This document shows, piece after piece, positions 1 to 6,547 of a DNA stretch of 8,618 nt. The position numbers were made by a program, and so were the translations under genes. The DNA is from an uncultured Prevotella sp. (lineage in GTDB: Bacteria > Bacteroidota > Bacteroidia > Bacteroidales > Bacteroidaceae). The DNA lies in assembly GCA_937889855.1 (NCBI GenBank), contig CALBYK010000336.1, positions 1 through 8,618 of the forward strand. The letters run 5' to 3'. Under the pieces are notes generated by a model that saw only the letters and a list, made by a program, of their open reading frames with translations, had not been told where the DNA came from and did not search any database. Numbering within the stretch: position 1 is the first letter of the stretch; each line of letters starts with the position of its first letter.

Positions 1-355
1 CGCTTTGGTTCGTTGGGTAGTTGTCGTACCAATCGCCGTATCTACTCACATTGTGCGATGCGCTCAGATTAACGTGACCATCTTTTAGTTCGTATGTCAT
101 GGCCGAAAGCACTTCGAACAATTGGTAGTTGCTCATCTTTTCGGATACCATAGGCTTGTATTGCTCGCGCACCTTTTGCCAGTCAAGTCCATAGTGTTGT
201 GCCTTGTAGTCGAAAAAGCAATAGTGCTGGTCGAGCGTGGACCACAAGGCATTAAAGTTGCCTAATTTGGTGTTTGATTCAACCTCTTCGGTAACGCACG
301 AACTGAGCGATAACGTAAGCAGCAAGCTAATCAGTACGTATAGAAATCTCATCAT
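1..355 (-). CDS. S41-family peptidase-like lipoprotein, N-terminal part (cut by window edge)
   Basis: Only the first ~118 residues are present; the gene runs off the left edge. Residues 1-19 form a lipoprotein signal peptide with a lipobox ending LSLSSC, so the protein should be exported and lipid-anchored at the cell envelope. The mature part starts with a stretch typical of Bacteroidota S41 (C-terminal processing/tricorn type) peptidases: a FNALW..LDQHYCFFDYK segment, a GLDW motif, and YELKDGHVNL. The catalytic serine and lysine region would lie beyond the edge, so activity cannot be judged. Two in-frame ATGs lie back to back (355 and 352). The first overlaps the TGA of the upstream DUF3316 gene as ATGA, so translation is probably coupled and needs no ribosome binding site; none is visible. 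The family call is from sequence memory of this N-terminal signature. Confidence 0.75.
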   Translation of the reverse strand, partial: MMRFLYVLISLLLTLSLSSCVTEEVESNTKLGNFNALWSTLDQHYCFFDYKAQHYGLDWQKVREQYKPMVSEKMSNYQLFEVLSAMTYELKDGHVNLSASHNVSRYGDWYDNYPTNQS

Positions 356-1242
356 AAACGTTTGAATTGACGTGTATAACCTATCATAAAACTATTTCGC
401 CAAGCATGACGCTTGAGCCCTCCCAGCTTACTCTGCCTAATGTCGGCCATATAGCCCACTGTAATATTGGCACGCTTAATGGGTAGGGTAAGGGTGGCAA
501 GTAGCTGTTCTGTGGGACAATTGGCGGGGTGGGTAAAGTGGATAATGCCACTTGTATGTCCTAAAGAAAATATCTCATAGTACGACTGCCCATAGGTTGG
601 TGAGAACTGAACTCCCATTATCTGTGCGTTCATCTCAAGGCTTGCAGTGGCTTTACGTTTAAAGAAATTAAATTGGTAGCTTACGATGGTTGAGGCTAAA
701 AAAGATGCACCTATGCGGGCTTGTGCAGGGTTGTTGCCATTGCGTGTGTTGTAAGTAAAGCCTCCCGAACCCTCAACCAGTCCGCCCAAGGCTACGCGCC
801 AAGCAGCGAAATGCCAGTTGTAGTGACATCCGCCAAGCGCAGACATCTCAACGTCGAAAGCCTTTCCGTCGTCGGTAGGCGACTTTGCATAACATGTGTG
901 TAGGCTGTAGTGGCTCTTTACGCTTACCTTTTCCTTGCCCCAATGAGCAGGTCGTTCGGTGCGATAGAGTAGGGAAAAATTGGTGCCAGTGTAGGTGAGT
1001 GGCGACAAGTAAGTGTCGAGCAAACTACTCCTACCAATGCCCCATAACCATTGGCGCGTAGTGACTTTTTGGGGTAAGCAATTTGTGGTGGTAGCACAAT
1101 TGAGGGCTGGTTTTGGCACTTCGCAGCAAGTTTCGGACTGATGAAGAGCACTGTCGCAATCAATAACCACTTGCGCCCTGCCCATGCAGCAAAGCACAGA
1201 CAGAGCGCAAGCTATATATATTTTTCTTTTAAAAAGACTCAT
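352..1242 (-). CDS. DUF3316 domain exported protein
   Basis: A 296-residue protein of the Bacteroidota family DUF3316, whose function is unknown. Residues 1-23 are a Sec signal peptide (MSLFKRK, hydrophobic core, cleavage after GRA). A cysteine-rich linker follows (C29, C39, C40, C49, C55). The domain proper starts near 65 with WLWGIGRSSLLDTYLSPLTYTG and contains QFSPTYGQSYYEIF near 212-225. Alternating aromatic and polar residues and a C-terminal GYTRQFKRL suggest a beta-rich, possibly outer-membrane barrel fold; this is inference. The reading frame is open further up to a TTG at 1257, but the ATG at 1242 is the better start because it sits directly at the signal peptide and has a GAGG about 10 nt upstream. 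It lies 29 nt after the DedA gene and overlaps the downstream S41 gene by 4 nt, which suggests one operon. Confidence 0.8.
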   Translation of the reverse strand: MSLFKRKIYIACALSVLCCMGRAQVVIDCDSALHQSETCCEVPKPALNCATTTNCLPQKVTTRQWLWGIGRSSLLDTYLSPLTYTGTNFSLLYRTERPAHWGKEKVSVKSHYSLHTCYAKSPTDDGKAFDVEMSALGGCHYNWHFAAWRVALGGLVEGSGGFTYNTRNGNNPAQARIGASFLASTIVSYQFNFFKRKATASLEMNAQIMGVQFSPTYGQSYYEIFSLGHTSGIIHFTHPANCPTEQLLATLTLPIKRANITVGYMADIRQSKLGGLKRHAWRNSFMIGYTRQFKRL

Positions 1243-1271
1243 AGTTGTCAACCTCAATTATATGGGTCGGT

Positions 1272-1916
1272 TTACTTTTTCTTTTTCAATCCTTTATAAG
1301 CAAGGAAAGCCACAATTACAACGGCAAGAGCTAAAAGAATGTAGCCTATTTCGTGGCTATATTTTGAGGCAAGTAGGTAAACATCGTTGGTTGTTTTGAG
1401 GTCGGTGTAGCGGAATATGCCCCAACCAAGTAGTGCTAAAACAGAGTTCCATACGCCAGCACCCAATGTGGTATAGAGCAAGAATTTGCCCAAGTTCATG
1501 CCAGCCAATCCCGCTGGTATGCTTATGAGTTGGCGCACGGCGGGCACCAATCTGCCAAAGAAAGTGGAGGTAGCACCGTGTTTACGGAAAAACTCTTCGG
1601 CCTTTTCAACGCTCTCGCGATCGATAAGACACATGTGCCCCAAGCGGCTATCGGCAAACTTGTATATGATGGGACGCCCTAGCCACTTAGCTAAAAAGTA
1701 GTTAATAAGTCCGCCTAAATCGGCACCAATGGTGGCAAATATCACCACTAAAACAATGTTCATCCCACTCGTTGGGTCCATGGCTTTCCAGGCTGCGGGA
1801 GGCACTACTACCTCCGACGGAAAAGGTACGAACGAACTTTCAATAGCCATAAAGATGGTTACCACCCAATAGTCAAGGTTCTCAAGTATCCAACGAAAGA
1901 GTTCTGCAGAATCCAT
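1272..1916 (-). CDS. DedA family (VTT domain) integral membrane protein
   Basis: A 214-residue inner-membrane protein of the DedA superfamily, whose members act in membrane homeostasis, with lipid-carrier translocation and proton-dependent roles described for some. Family landmarks are visible: the re-entrant loop motif ESSFVPFPSEVVVPPA (26-41), with the conserved acidic E26 and E35; GADLGGLINYFLAKWLGRP (64-82); and the amphipathic FGRLVPAVRQLISIPAGLAGM segment (120-140) with the key arginines R122 and R128. Hydrophobic segments lie at about 15-30, 52-76, 143-168 and 189-208, and the protein ends in a cytosolic KKKK tail. The frame extends to a TTG at 1955, but that codon lies inside the promoter -7 box, so ATG 1916 is the start. 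It is the first gene of the probable DedA-DUF3316-S41 transcript. Confidence 0.93.
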   Translation of the reverse strand: MDSAELFRWILENLDYWVVTIFMAIESSFVPFPSEVVVPPAAWKAMDPTSGMNIVLVVIFATIGADLGGLINYFLAKWLGRPIIYKFADSRLGHMCLIDRESVEKAEEFFRKHGATSTFFGRLVPAVRQLISIPAGLAGMNLGKFLLYTTLGAGVWNSVLALLGWGIFRYTDLKTTNDVYLLASKYSHEIGYILLALAVVIVAFLAYKGLKKKK

Positions 1917-1952
1917 AATAGCGTTTGTTGATTTACAATTAATAGTTCGTTG

Positions 1953-1985
1953 CAAAAGTAGTTATAAAAATCCATATTTATCAAC
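1953..1985 (-). promoter_or_regulatory. Bacteroidota-type promoter of the DedA operon
   Basis: Read on the minus strand, TACTTTTG (1960-1953) matches the Bacteroidota -7 consensus TAnnTTTG. A GTTG (1985-1982) sits 21 nt upstream as a -33 element. Transcription would start near 1945, leaving a leader of about 30 nt before the ATG at 1916. The consensus is established knowledge; the assignment here is by eye. Confidence 0.7.
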
Positions 1986-2076
1986 TTCATTCATCAACTT
2001 TGCGCTTATATAGCATTAAATATCTCTTAAGCAGTGAGTAGCACACTCATTTACAAAGACTTTCACTTTTTTTTTG

Positions 2077-2084
2077 TACTTTTG
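2077..2084 (+). promoter_or_regulatory. Bacteroidota-type promoter -7 box of the ThrE-like exporter gene
   Basis: TACTTTTG fits TAnnTTTG and lies 36 nt upstream of the ATG at 2121, giving a short A-rich leader. I see no good TTTG at the expected -33 position (about 2053-2056), so the promoter may be weak or activator-dependent. A small inverted repeat, TGAGT-N5-ACTCA (2035-2049), sits just upstream, where an activator could bind; that is speculation. Confidence 0.6.
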
Positions 2085-2120
2085 CAATTTAGTAGGAAAA
2101 ACATAACAAACAACAAATAA

Positions 2121-3500
2121 ATGACAGACAACACCGAACTGACAAGGGAGCAATTGATACGTCATAAGCTCGATTTACTTTTGCGCACAGGCCAGCTATT
2201 GGTAGAAAGTGCAGCCGATACCAATCGTATCGTAAGAAACATGAACCGCGTTGCGGCTTTCTTAGGACTGCCTGAAGAGCATCTACACATCTATGTGCAG
2301 TACAATATGCTGATGGTAAACCTCAGCGATGACGAACACTCGTTCACCAAGTTCCAACGTTGCGATAAGCATGGTATAAACATGACAACCATTTCGCTCA
2401 TAAGCAAGTTGTCGTGGAAAGCCATACGCGAAGATTATAGTATTGAACAATATGCAGAGGAATTAGAGCAGATAGCACGACGTCCTCGCAACTACACCCC
2501 CGTGCAAGTAGCCATAGGTACGGGCTTTGCGTGTGGTGGCTTCTGTATTCAGTTTGGATGCGACTGGACAGCCTTCTTCTACGCTTCGTTTGCTGCCGCT
2601 GTCGGCATGTACCTTCGCGGCTGGTTGTTGCGCAAGGGATTCAACAACTATATGGGCATTGCCGTGGCAGCTTTTGTCGCCACACTGCTTGCCTACCTCA
2701 CGATGTGGCTCCCGTCCTCTTGGACAACCACCCCACTCCACCCGCTACTTGCATGTGCTCTGTTCATCGTGCCTGGCGTGCCGCTGATAAACTTTGTTGA
2801 CGACATGCTCGACAATTACATACAGGTGGGCCTGACGCGTGCCATCAACACGTTCCTCATGATTGTGGCGATGTCGTTCGGCATAGCGTTCTTCCTGAAG
2901 ATATCGCATTTTGACCTGACGCAGTTCTACACCATACCGATGATTCCACACAACAACTACTTGAGCTACGCTGCTGCAGCCGCCATCTCGGCGATGGGCT
3001 TCTCCATGATTTTCAACATTCAGCGCCGTCTGCTGTGGGTTGTGGCTATTGGTGGCATAATAGCAGTGTGCACGCGTAACTTTGTCAACCTCGGTCCGTC
3101 GAACAACAACATTGGCCTTGACATGGGCTTGGCTATAGGCTCGTTGGCAGGCAGTGCTCTTATCTCGCTCATTTGCGTGAAGGCTGTGCACTGGTTCCAT
3201 GTTCCCCACCACGTGTTGTCCATTCCGAGCGTCATTCCTATGGTGCCTGGTGTGCTGATGTACCGCGCTCTTGTGGCTTTGATTGAACTCAACGGTGTCG
3301 TTGGTGAGTTGACCAACGCCGTGAAATTCGGCATGGGTTCGGCCATCACCATCATGTGTATCTCGCTTGGTGTCGCCATACCTAACGTGTTTGCACGCCA
3401 GTGGATTGCTCCCGAACGCCGCAAGCGTCTTGCTAAGGCCATTGCAGACCGCAAGGCACGCGGAAAGTTTGTTGACCTCTCGGAGTTTGACGAGCAATAA
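2121..3500 (+). CDS. ThrE-like threonine/serine (or dicarboxylate) exporter, fused YjjP-YjjB type
   Basis: A 459-residue polytopic inner-membrane protein of the threonine/serine exporter (ThrE) superfamily. Residues 12-120 form the soluble N-terminal part of the YjjP/DUF1212 domain (ARRPRNYTP at its end). Membrane helices follow from about 128 to 258 and include VPGVPLINFVDDMLDN (217-232). The second half (about 278-425) is the YjjB/ThrE_2 part, with IPSVIPMVPGVLMYRALV (368-385). About ten hydrophobic segments can be seen. Corynebacterium ThrE exports threonine and serine, whereas the split E. coli pair YjjP/YjjB has been linked to succinate export. The substrate here is therefore open, and a succinate-producing Bacteroidota makes the second option worth keeping. 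The ATG at 2121 follows an A-rich leader without a Shine-Dalgarno. The gene stands alone on the plus strand, divergent from DedA and convergent with the regulator gene. GC content rises noticeably about one third of the way in. Confidence 0.9.
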   Translation: MTDNTELTREQLIRHKLDLLLRTGQLLVESAADTNRIVRNMNRVAAFLGLPEEHLHIYVQYNMLMVNLSDDEHSFTKFQRCDKHGINMTTISLISKLSWKAIREDYSIEQYAEELEQIARRPRNYTPVQVAIGTGFACGGFCIQFGCDWTAFFYASFAAAVGMYLRGWLLRKGFNNYMGIAVAAFVATLLAYLTMWLPSSWTTTPLHPLLACALFIVPGVPLINFVDDMLDNYIQVGLTRAINTFLMIVAMSFGIAFFLKISHFDLTQFYTIPMIPHNNYLSYAAAAAISAMGFSMIFNIQRRLLWVVAIGGIIAVCTRNFVNLGPSNNNIGLDMGLAIGSLAGSALISLICVKAVHWFHVPHHVLSIPSVIPMVPGVLMYRALVALIELNGVVGELTNAVKFGMGSAITIMCISLGVAIPNVFARQWIAPERRKRLAKAIADRKARGKFVDLSEFDEQ

Positions 3501-3527
3501 AAAAAGGCTTACTTAATATTGCAGAGT

Positions 3528-3551
3528 GGGTATGGCATGGATGCCATACCC
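3528..3551. terminator. Perfect inverted repeat between convergent genes, probable bidirectional terminator
   Basis: GGGTATGGCAT and ATGCCATACCC are exact complements separated by two bases; as RNA this would be a 10-bp stem with a TGGA-type tetraloop. It lies 28 nt after the exporter stop and 87 nt after the regulator stop, where the two transcripts meet. Neither side has an adjacent T-run; on the minus strand the nearest (TTTTTTT, 3507-3501) is about 20 nt beyond the stem. It is thus not a textbook intrinsic terminator. It could stop transcription with Rho or protect 3' ends. Confidence 0.45.
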
Positions 3552-3637
3552 TCCTACATATTGTCGCTATGCCGATTGATAGCGCACGTCCCGACAAATC
3601 AACTTGCTGCATAAGAAGCCATTTCATTGTTGCCTTT

Positions 3638-4294
3638 TTATAGTCTTTCAATAGCTGGAAGGGTGATTATTCCACGGCTGAACTCGAGCAACCCTTTTTC
3701 CTTCATGTAGTTCAGCTCTTTCGACACGGCAAGACGTCCAAGTCCTATTTCCTGCGCAAGCCGTGTCATCTTTATCCTTATCGTTTTCTTTCCTGCCGGT
3801 GTTGTGCTGTGGCTTTTGAAGAATCTTGCAATTCTTCCATACGCGTCGTCAGGCATTGGTTTCCATGCGTTCCTGTCGGCCTTTTGCGACACTGTTGACA
3901 GCACGTTCAGCAGGTTTATCCGAAAGATAATGAACTCGTCGGACAGGCGCATCACATCGTTCTTGCCCAGCTCCATGATGTGGCATTGTGAGGCTGCCAC
4001 AAAGCGGCGCGTGTAGCGTTGGGTTAGTCCGAAGAGCCTTTCTGGCTGTATGACATATGGCGCCCTCAATGTCTCTTCCACCGAATAGCCATGGTCATCG
4101 GAGAAGGACATCACCTTGGCGCTGCCGTCCAAAAGAAAAGCCATGCTTCCGCATGGCTCTCCTTCGTCGCGTATGATGTGTTGTGCCTCAAACGTGCAGA
4201 AAGCGAATTTTGTCTGTCCGATAATCTGCATCAGTTCACTGTTGCTGAGTCCCTGGAACAAAGGCGTGGCAACAAGCTTGTCGTAGAAATCCAT
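3638..4294 (-). CDS. Crp/Fnr-family transcriptional regulator
   Basis: A 218-residue cytosolic DNA-binding protein with the Crp/Fnr layout: a cyclic-nucleotide-binding-like beta-roll (about 6-117), a dimerisation helix (about 118-142), and a C-terminal winged helix (about 148-213). The helix-turn-helix is TRLAQEIGLGRLAVSKELNYMKEKGLL (177-203), followed by the wing EFSRGIITLP. The CRP cAMP-binding signature (FGE...R-S/T) is not evident, and the FNR N-terminal cysteine cluster is absent (cysteines only at 33, 48 and 104). The signal it senses is therefore unknown. Typical CRP is about 210 residues, so it is full length. It is the last gene of the minus-strand block, 22 nt after apbE. Being promoter-distal in its own block, it may regulate that block or the facing exporter; no operator was identified. 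Confidence 0.88.
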   Translation of the reverse strand: MDFYDKLVATPLFQGLSNSELMQIIGQTKFAFCTFEAQHIIRDEGEPCGSMAFLLDGSAKVMSFSDDHGYSVEETLRAPYVIQPERLFGLTQRYTRRFVAASQCHIMELGKNDVMRLSDEFIIFRINLLNVLSTVSQKADRNAWKPMPDDAYGRIARFFKSHSTTPAGKKTIRIKMTRLAQEIGLGRLAVSKELNYMKEKGLLEFSRGIITLPAIERL

Positions 4295-4316
4295 AGCCTG
4301 TGATGTGCGTTTCTTT

Positions 4317-5330
4317 CTATTTTAGTATTTTGTCTTTCATGCTTGGCGAGTACCACACCTGCATGTTGCCCTTGTGGTCGGCATATATGAGATACGCCAT
4401 CAGCTCAGGCTGTTTCTTGAGCACCTCCTTTGTCTTCTCCAGCCCCATCACCATGAAAGACGTGGCGTATGCGTCGGCTTCGGCGCAACGCTTTGCAAGC
4501 ACTGTGGCGGAGAGGATGTTGTGCTGTACGGGGTATCCTGTCTTAGGGTCGATGGTGTGCGCGTATTTCTTGCCGTTTTTGTAGTAGAAGTTGCGGTAGT
4601 TGCCGCTTGTTGCCATAGCCATGTCCTTGACGTTGAGAATGGTCTGCAGTTCCTTGTCAACGGCGAGCGAGTCGTCGGTGGGTTTTGTCACGCCAATCTT
4701 CCATGGCAGCCGCTTTTCGGATATGCCATGTGTAACCACCTCTCCGCCAATCTCCACCATATAGTTCTTTATGCCGTGCCGTTCGAGCATCTGTGCCACC
4801 ACGTCGCATCCGTAGCCTTTGGCTATTGCGCTGCAGTCGAGCATCACGCGTGGGTCTTTCTTTATTATGTGGTTGTTGTCGAGCGCCACCTTCTTGTAGC
4901 CCACGATAGTCCTGAGCGAGTCAATCACCGCTTTTGTCGGCGGGTTTCCCGTCTTGAAGCCGAACCCCCACACGTTAACGAGCGGAGCCACTGTTATGTC
5001 GAAAGCTCCACCGGTGTTGTCGGACACCTGCTCCGCCAGCTTGAACACCGAGTTGAACATATTATTTGTTTCAGGGTTCTCGCCTTGGTTTATGCGCGAG
5101 ATTATCGACTCCCTGTTAAACATCGACAGTGCGCTGTCCACCTTTGCCAACTCTGCGAGAATGGCGTTGTTTATGGACGAGTCGTTTTGGTAAGTGATAT
5201 GGTAGAAAGTGCCGAACACCTGTCCCTCATCGTGCTGGTATGGTGTGCTGCGCTGCTGCCTCACAATAAAGACGGTGCCGATTATGAGGAAGAGCAGAAA
5301 GGGGATTTGCCAGTAGAGTTTCTTTTTCAT
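4317..5330 (-). CDS. apbE: FAD:protein FMN transferase (ApbE)
   Basis: A 337-residue flavin transferase that uses FAD to attach FMN covalently to a Ser/Thr in extracytoplasmic proteins such as RnfG and NqrC subunits. Visible family motifs: FGTFYHITY (39-47), SMFNRESIISRIN (69-81), GGAFDITVAPLVNVWGFG (107-124), DCSAIAKGYGCD (165-176), YMVEIGGEV (190-198), ATSGNYRNFYY (240-250), HTIDPKTGYPV (258-268) and the metal-site ADAYATSFMVMG (285-296), with D286 and T290. Residues 8-23 are a hydrophobic N-terminal anchor without a lipobox cysteine, so the enzyme probably stays tethered on the periplasmic side of the inner membrane. It lies 11 nt after the DUF6048 gene and 22 nt before the regulator gene. 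No protein in the window shows an obvious flavinylation acceptor motif (S/T-G-A/V-S/T), so its substrates are presumably encoded elsewhere. Confidence 0.95.
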   Translation of the reverse strand: MKKKLYWQIPFLLFLIIGTVFIVRQQRSTPYQHDEGQVFGTFYHITYQNDSSINNAILAELAKVDSALSMFNRESIISRINQGENPETNNMFNSVFKLAEQVSDNTGGAFDITVAPLVNVWGFGFKTGNPPTKAVIDSLRTIVGYKKVALDNNHIIKKDPRVMLDCSAIAKGYGCDVVAQMLERHGIKNYMVEIGGEVVTHGISEKRLPWKIGVTKPTDDSLAVDKELQTILNVKDMAMATSGNYRNFYYKNGKKYAHTIDPKTGYPVQHNILSATVLAKRCAEADAYATSFMVMGLEKTKEVLKKQPELMAYLIYADHKGNMQVWYSPSMKDKILK

Positions 5331-5341
5331 GTCAATTTATG

Positions 5342-6076
5342 TTATAGTTCAAAGATGATGTTGAAGGAGCCCCCAATCCGAGAGCTGCCCTGCTTGCCGT
5401 ATCCAGGCACATACCATGTGTTGCCGATGTCGCCGTTGCCGCTGGCTACACGTCTCCTGTAGCGCACGCTCCATCCCAGGCGCAGTGGTCCGGCTATCTT
5501 TGCGTCCACGCCAAACACTCCCTCAAGCCAATGATAGTTGGCCTTGACGTCATGTGCCTCGTATTTCACGTCGTCACCCCACACGGGGTCCTTGACGCCA
5601 TGCCCTGTCACGTCAAACTTGTAGTAGGTCATGGCATAGCGCAGTCCGGCATAGATGCGGTAGTCGTCGTGCTTGTTTTTGGCGATGTTGAAGTCAACGC
5701 CAATGCGTCCGTATGGTGCTGACGTTTTGTAGGATAGGTTTGTTGTGGGGTCGTTGGCGTCGGCTGAGCCATATCCCAGCTCCACAACGGGGAAGTACTT
5801 GTCCTTGAGGTTTATGCGTAGTGAGGCCTCATACTGTCCGTAGTCGCTGAACGCCTTCTGCGCCAGTCCTACGGCATCAACCGATACAGCCACGCCACGC
5901 AGCAGGGGTATTGTGTCGGTTATGTCGTCAAGTTTTGCCGCCTTGCCTGTCATGGTTTTGCCGCCATTTTGTTTGGGCATATTGCCTTGTGCATTGGCAG
6001 CCGTAGCGCATACGAGCGCAACCAGGCTAATTGCCGCGGTCTTTGAGATAAATGAGGAAATGCGCTTTTGCGTCAT
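5342..6076 (-). CDS. DUF6048 family exported protein, probable outer-membrane beta-barrel
   Basis: A 244-residue protein that I place in the Bacteroidota family DUF6048; function unknown. A Sec signal peptide (1-29) ends ATAANA-Q. After a low-complexity linker (30-50), IPLLRGVAVSVDAVGLA (56-72) leads into alternating strands such as YEASLRINLKDKYFPVVELGYG, PYGRIGVDFNI and YRIYAGLRYAMTYYKFDV. The chain ends on a strand, GGSFNIIFEL. This looks like a small outer-membrane barrel; the topology is inferred. The ATG at 6076 is supported because only this start gives a complete signal peptide. It makes the gene overlap the 3' end of the DUF6452 gene by 50 nt in another frame. It pairs with DUF6452, suggesting a joint envelope role, and lies 11 nt upstream of apbE. 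Confidence 0.8.
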   Translation of the reverse strand: MTQKRISSFISKTAAISLVALVCATAANAQGNMPKQNGGKTMTGKAAKLDDITDTIPLLRGVAVSVDAVGLAQKAFSDYGQYEASLRINLKDKYFPVVELGYGSADANDPTTNLSYKTSAPYGRIGVDFNIAKNKHDDYRIYAGLRYAMTYYKFDVTGHGVKDPVWGDDVKYEAHDVKANYHWLEGVFGVDAKIAGPLRLGWSVRYRRRVASGNGDIGNTWYVPGYGKQGSSRIGGSFNIIFEL

Positions 6077-6530
6077 TGTATGTTACCTTATTGTTGTTAA
6101 CTTTTATGTCGTCTATGGCATGTTGCGTGAACTTTACGCCATTGATGGTATGGAAAAAGGCCGGGTTGCAGTCAACCGACTCAAAGTGCGGATTGTTCTC
6201 CTTGTCTACCCACACAGTGTCCACGGTTTGCAGTCCTGTCCCGCGTTGGGTTATGGAGAAGAAGTACATGTCCTCGTTTCTGGCATAGCTCATTGGCAGT
6301 GAGAGGCTGTCGGCATTGGTGAGCCTGTTGACGAGCACTGTGTCCTCCTCCACGTTGTCTATGGTGCGTGGCGTCGACACAGTCAGCGTGTCCTCCAACT
6401 GGGCAACAGTTCCAGCAAACCGGAATTTTGCATATACGCGGTTGTTCAGTGGGCAGTCAACCGATGAGCATGCCGCTGTCAAGATAGTGGCAACAGCGGA
6501 AACTATGGATATCTTTGCGAATTTTAGCAT
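6027..6530 (-). CDS. DUF6452 family lipoprotein
   Basis: A 167-residue small lipoprotein of the Bacteroidota family DUF6452; function unknown. The signal peptide (1-20) ends in LTAAC, with C21 as the lipidation site. The mature part opens with SSVDCPLNNRVYAKFRF (22-38) and carries the conserved-looking PHFESVDCNPAFFHTI block (114-129), with cysteines C26 and C121 that could form a disulfide. The C-terminal KAHFLIYLKD also looks like a true domain end, which supports the long overlap with the next gene. It starts 17 nt after the glycosyltransferase stop, so co-transcription is likely. It probably works with the DUF6048 protein encoded next; this is inference from adjacency and co-localisation in the envelope. 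Confidence 0.8.
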   Translation of the reverse strand: MLKFAKISIVSAVATILTAACSSVDCPLNNRVYAKFRFAGTVAQLEDTLTVSTPRTIDNVEEDTVLVNRLTNADSLSLPMSYARNEDMYFFSITQRGTGLQTVDTVWVDKENNPHFESVDCNPAFFHTINGVKFTQHAIDDIKVNNNKVTYNDAKAHFLIYLKDRGN

Positions 6531-6547
6531 TTTTACGGTTGATGTCG

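Noticed and set aside
1243..1257. TTG start giving the DUF3316 protein five extra residues
   Set aside because: The ATG at 1242 directly precedes a standard signal peptide and has a GAGG at suitable distance.
1917..1955. TTG start giving DedA 13 extra residues
   Set aside because: The TTG lies inside the -7 promoter box, upstream of the expected transcript start, and the added residues do not belong to the family.
2745..3497. Minus-strand reading frame (250 codons) opposite the exporter gene
   Set aside because: Its composition is unusual (His, Asn and Arg rich), there are no recognisable motifs, and it lies fully within the exporter gene.
3433..3651. Minus-strand small reading frame (72 codons) in the convergent junction
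   Set aside because: It begins inside the regulator gene's 3' end, crosses the inverted repeat and enters the exporter gene antisense; it has no recognisable protein features.
4374..5462. Long plus-strand reading frame (362 codons) opposite apbE
   Set aside because: It is antisense to a gene with all ApbE motifs; its translation is rich in His, Val and Cys without any domain pattern and runs past the gene boundary. This is a codon-bias shadow.
5913..6302. Plus-strand reading frame spanning the DUF6048/DUF6452 junction
   Set aside because: It is antisense to two genes with signal peptides and conserved segments, and no promoter is visible.
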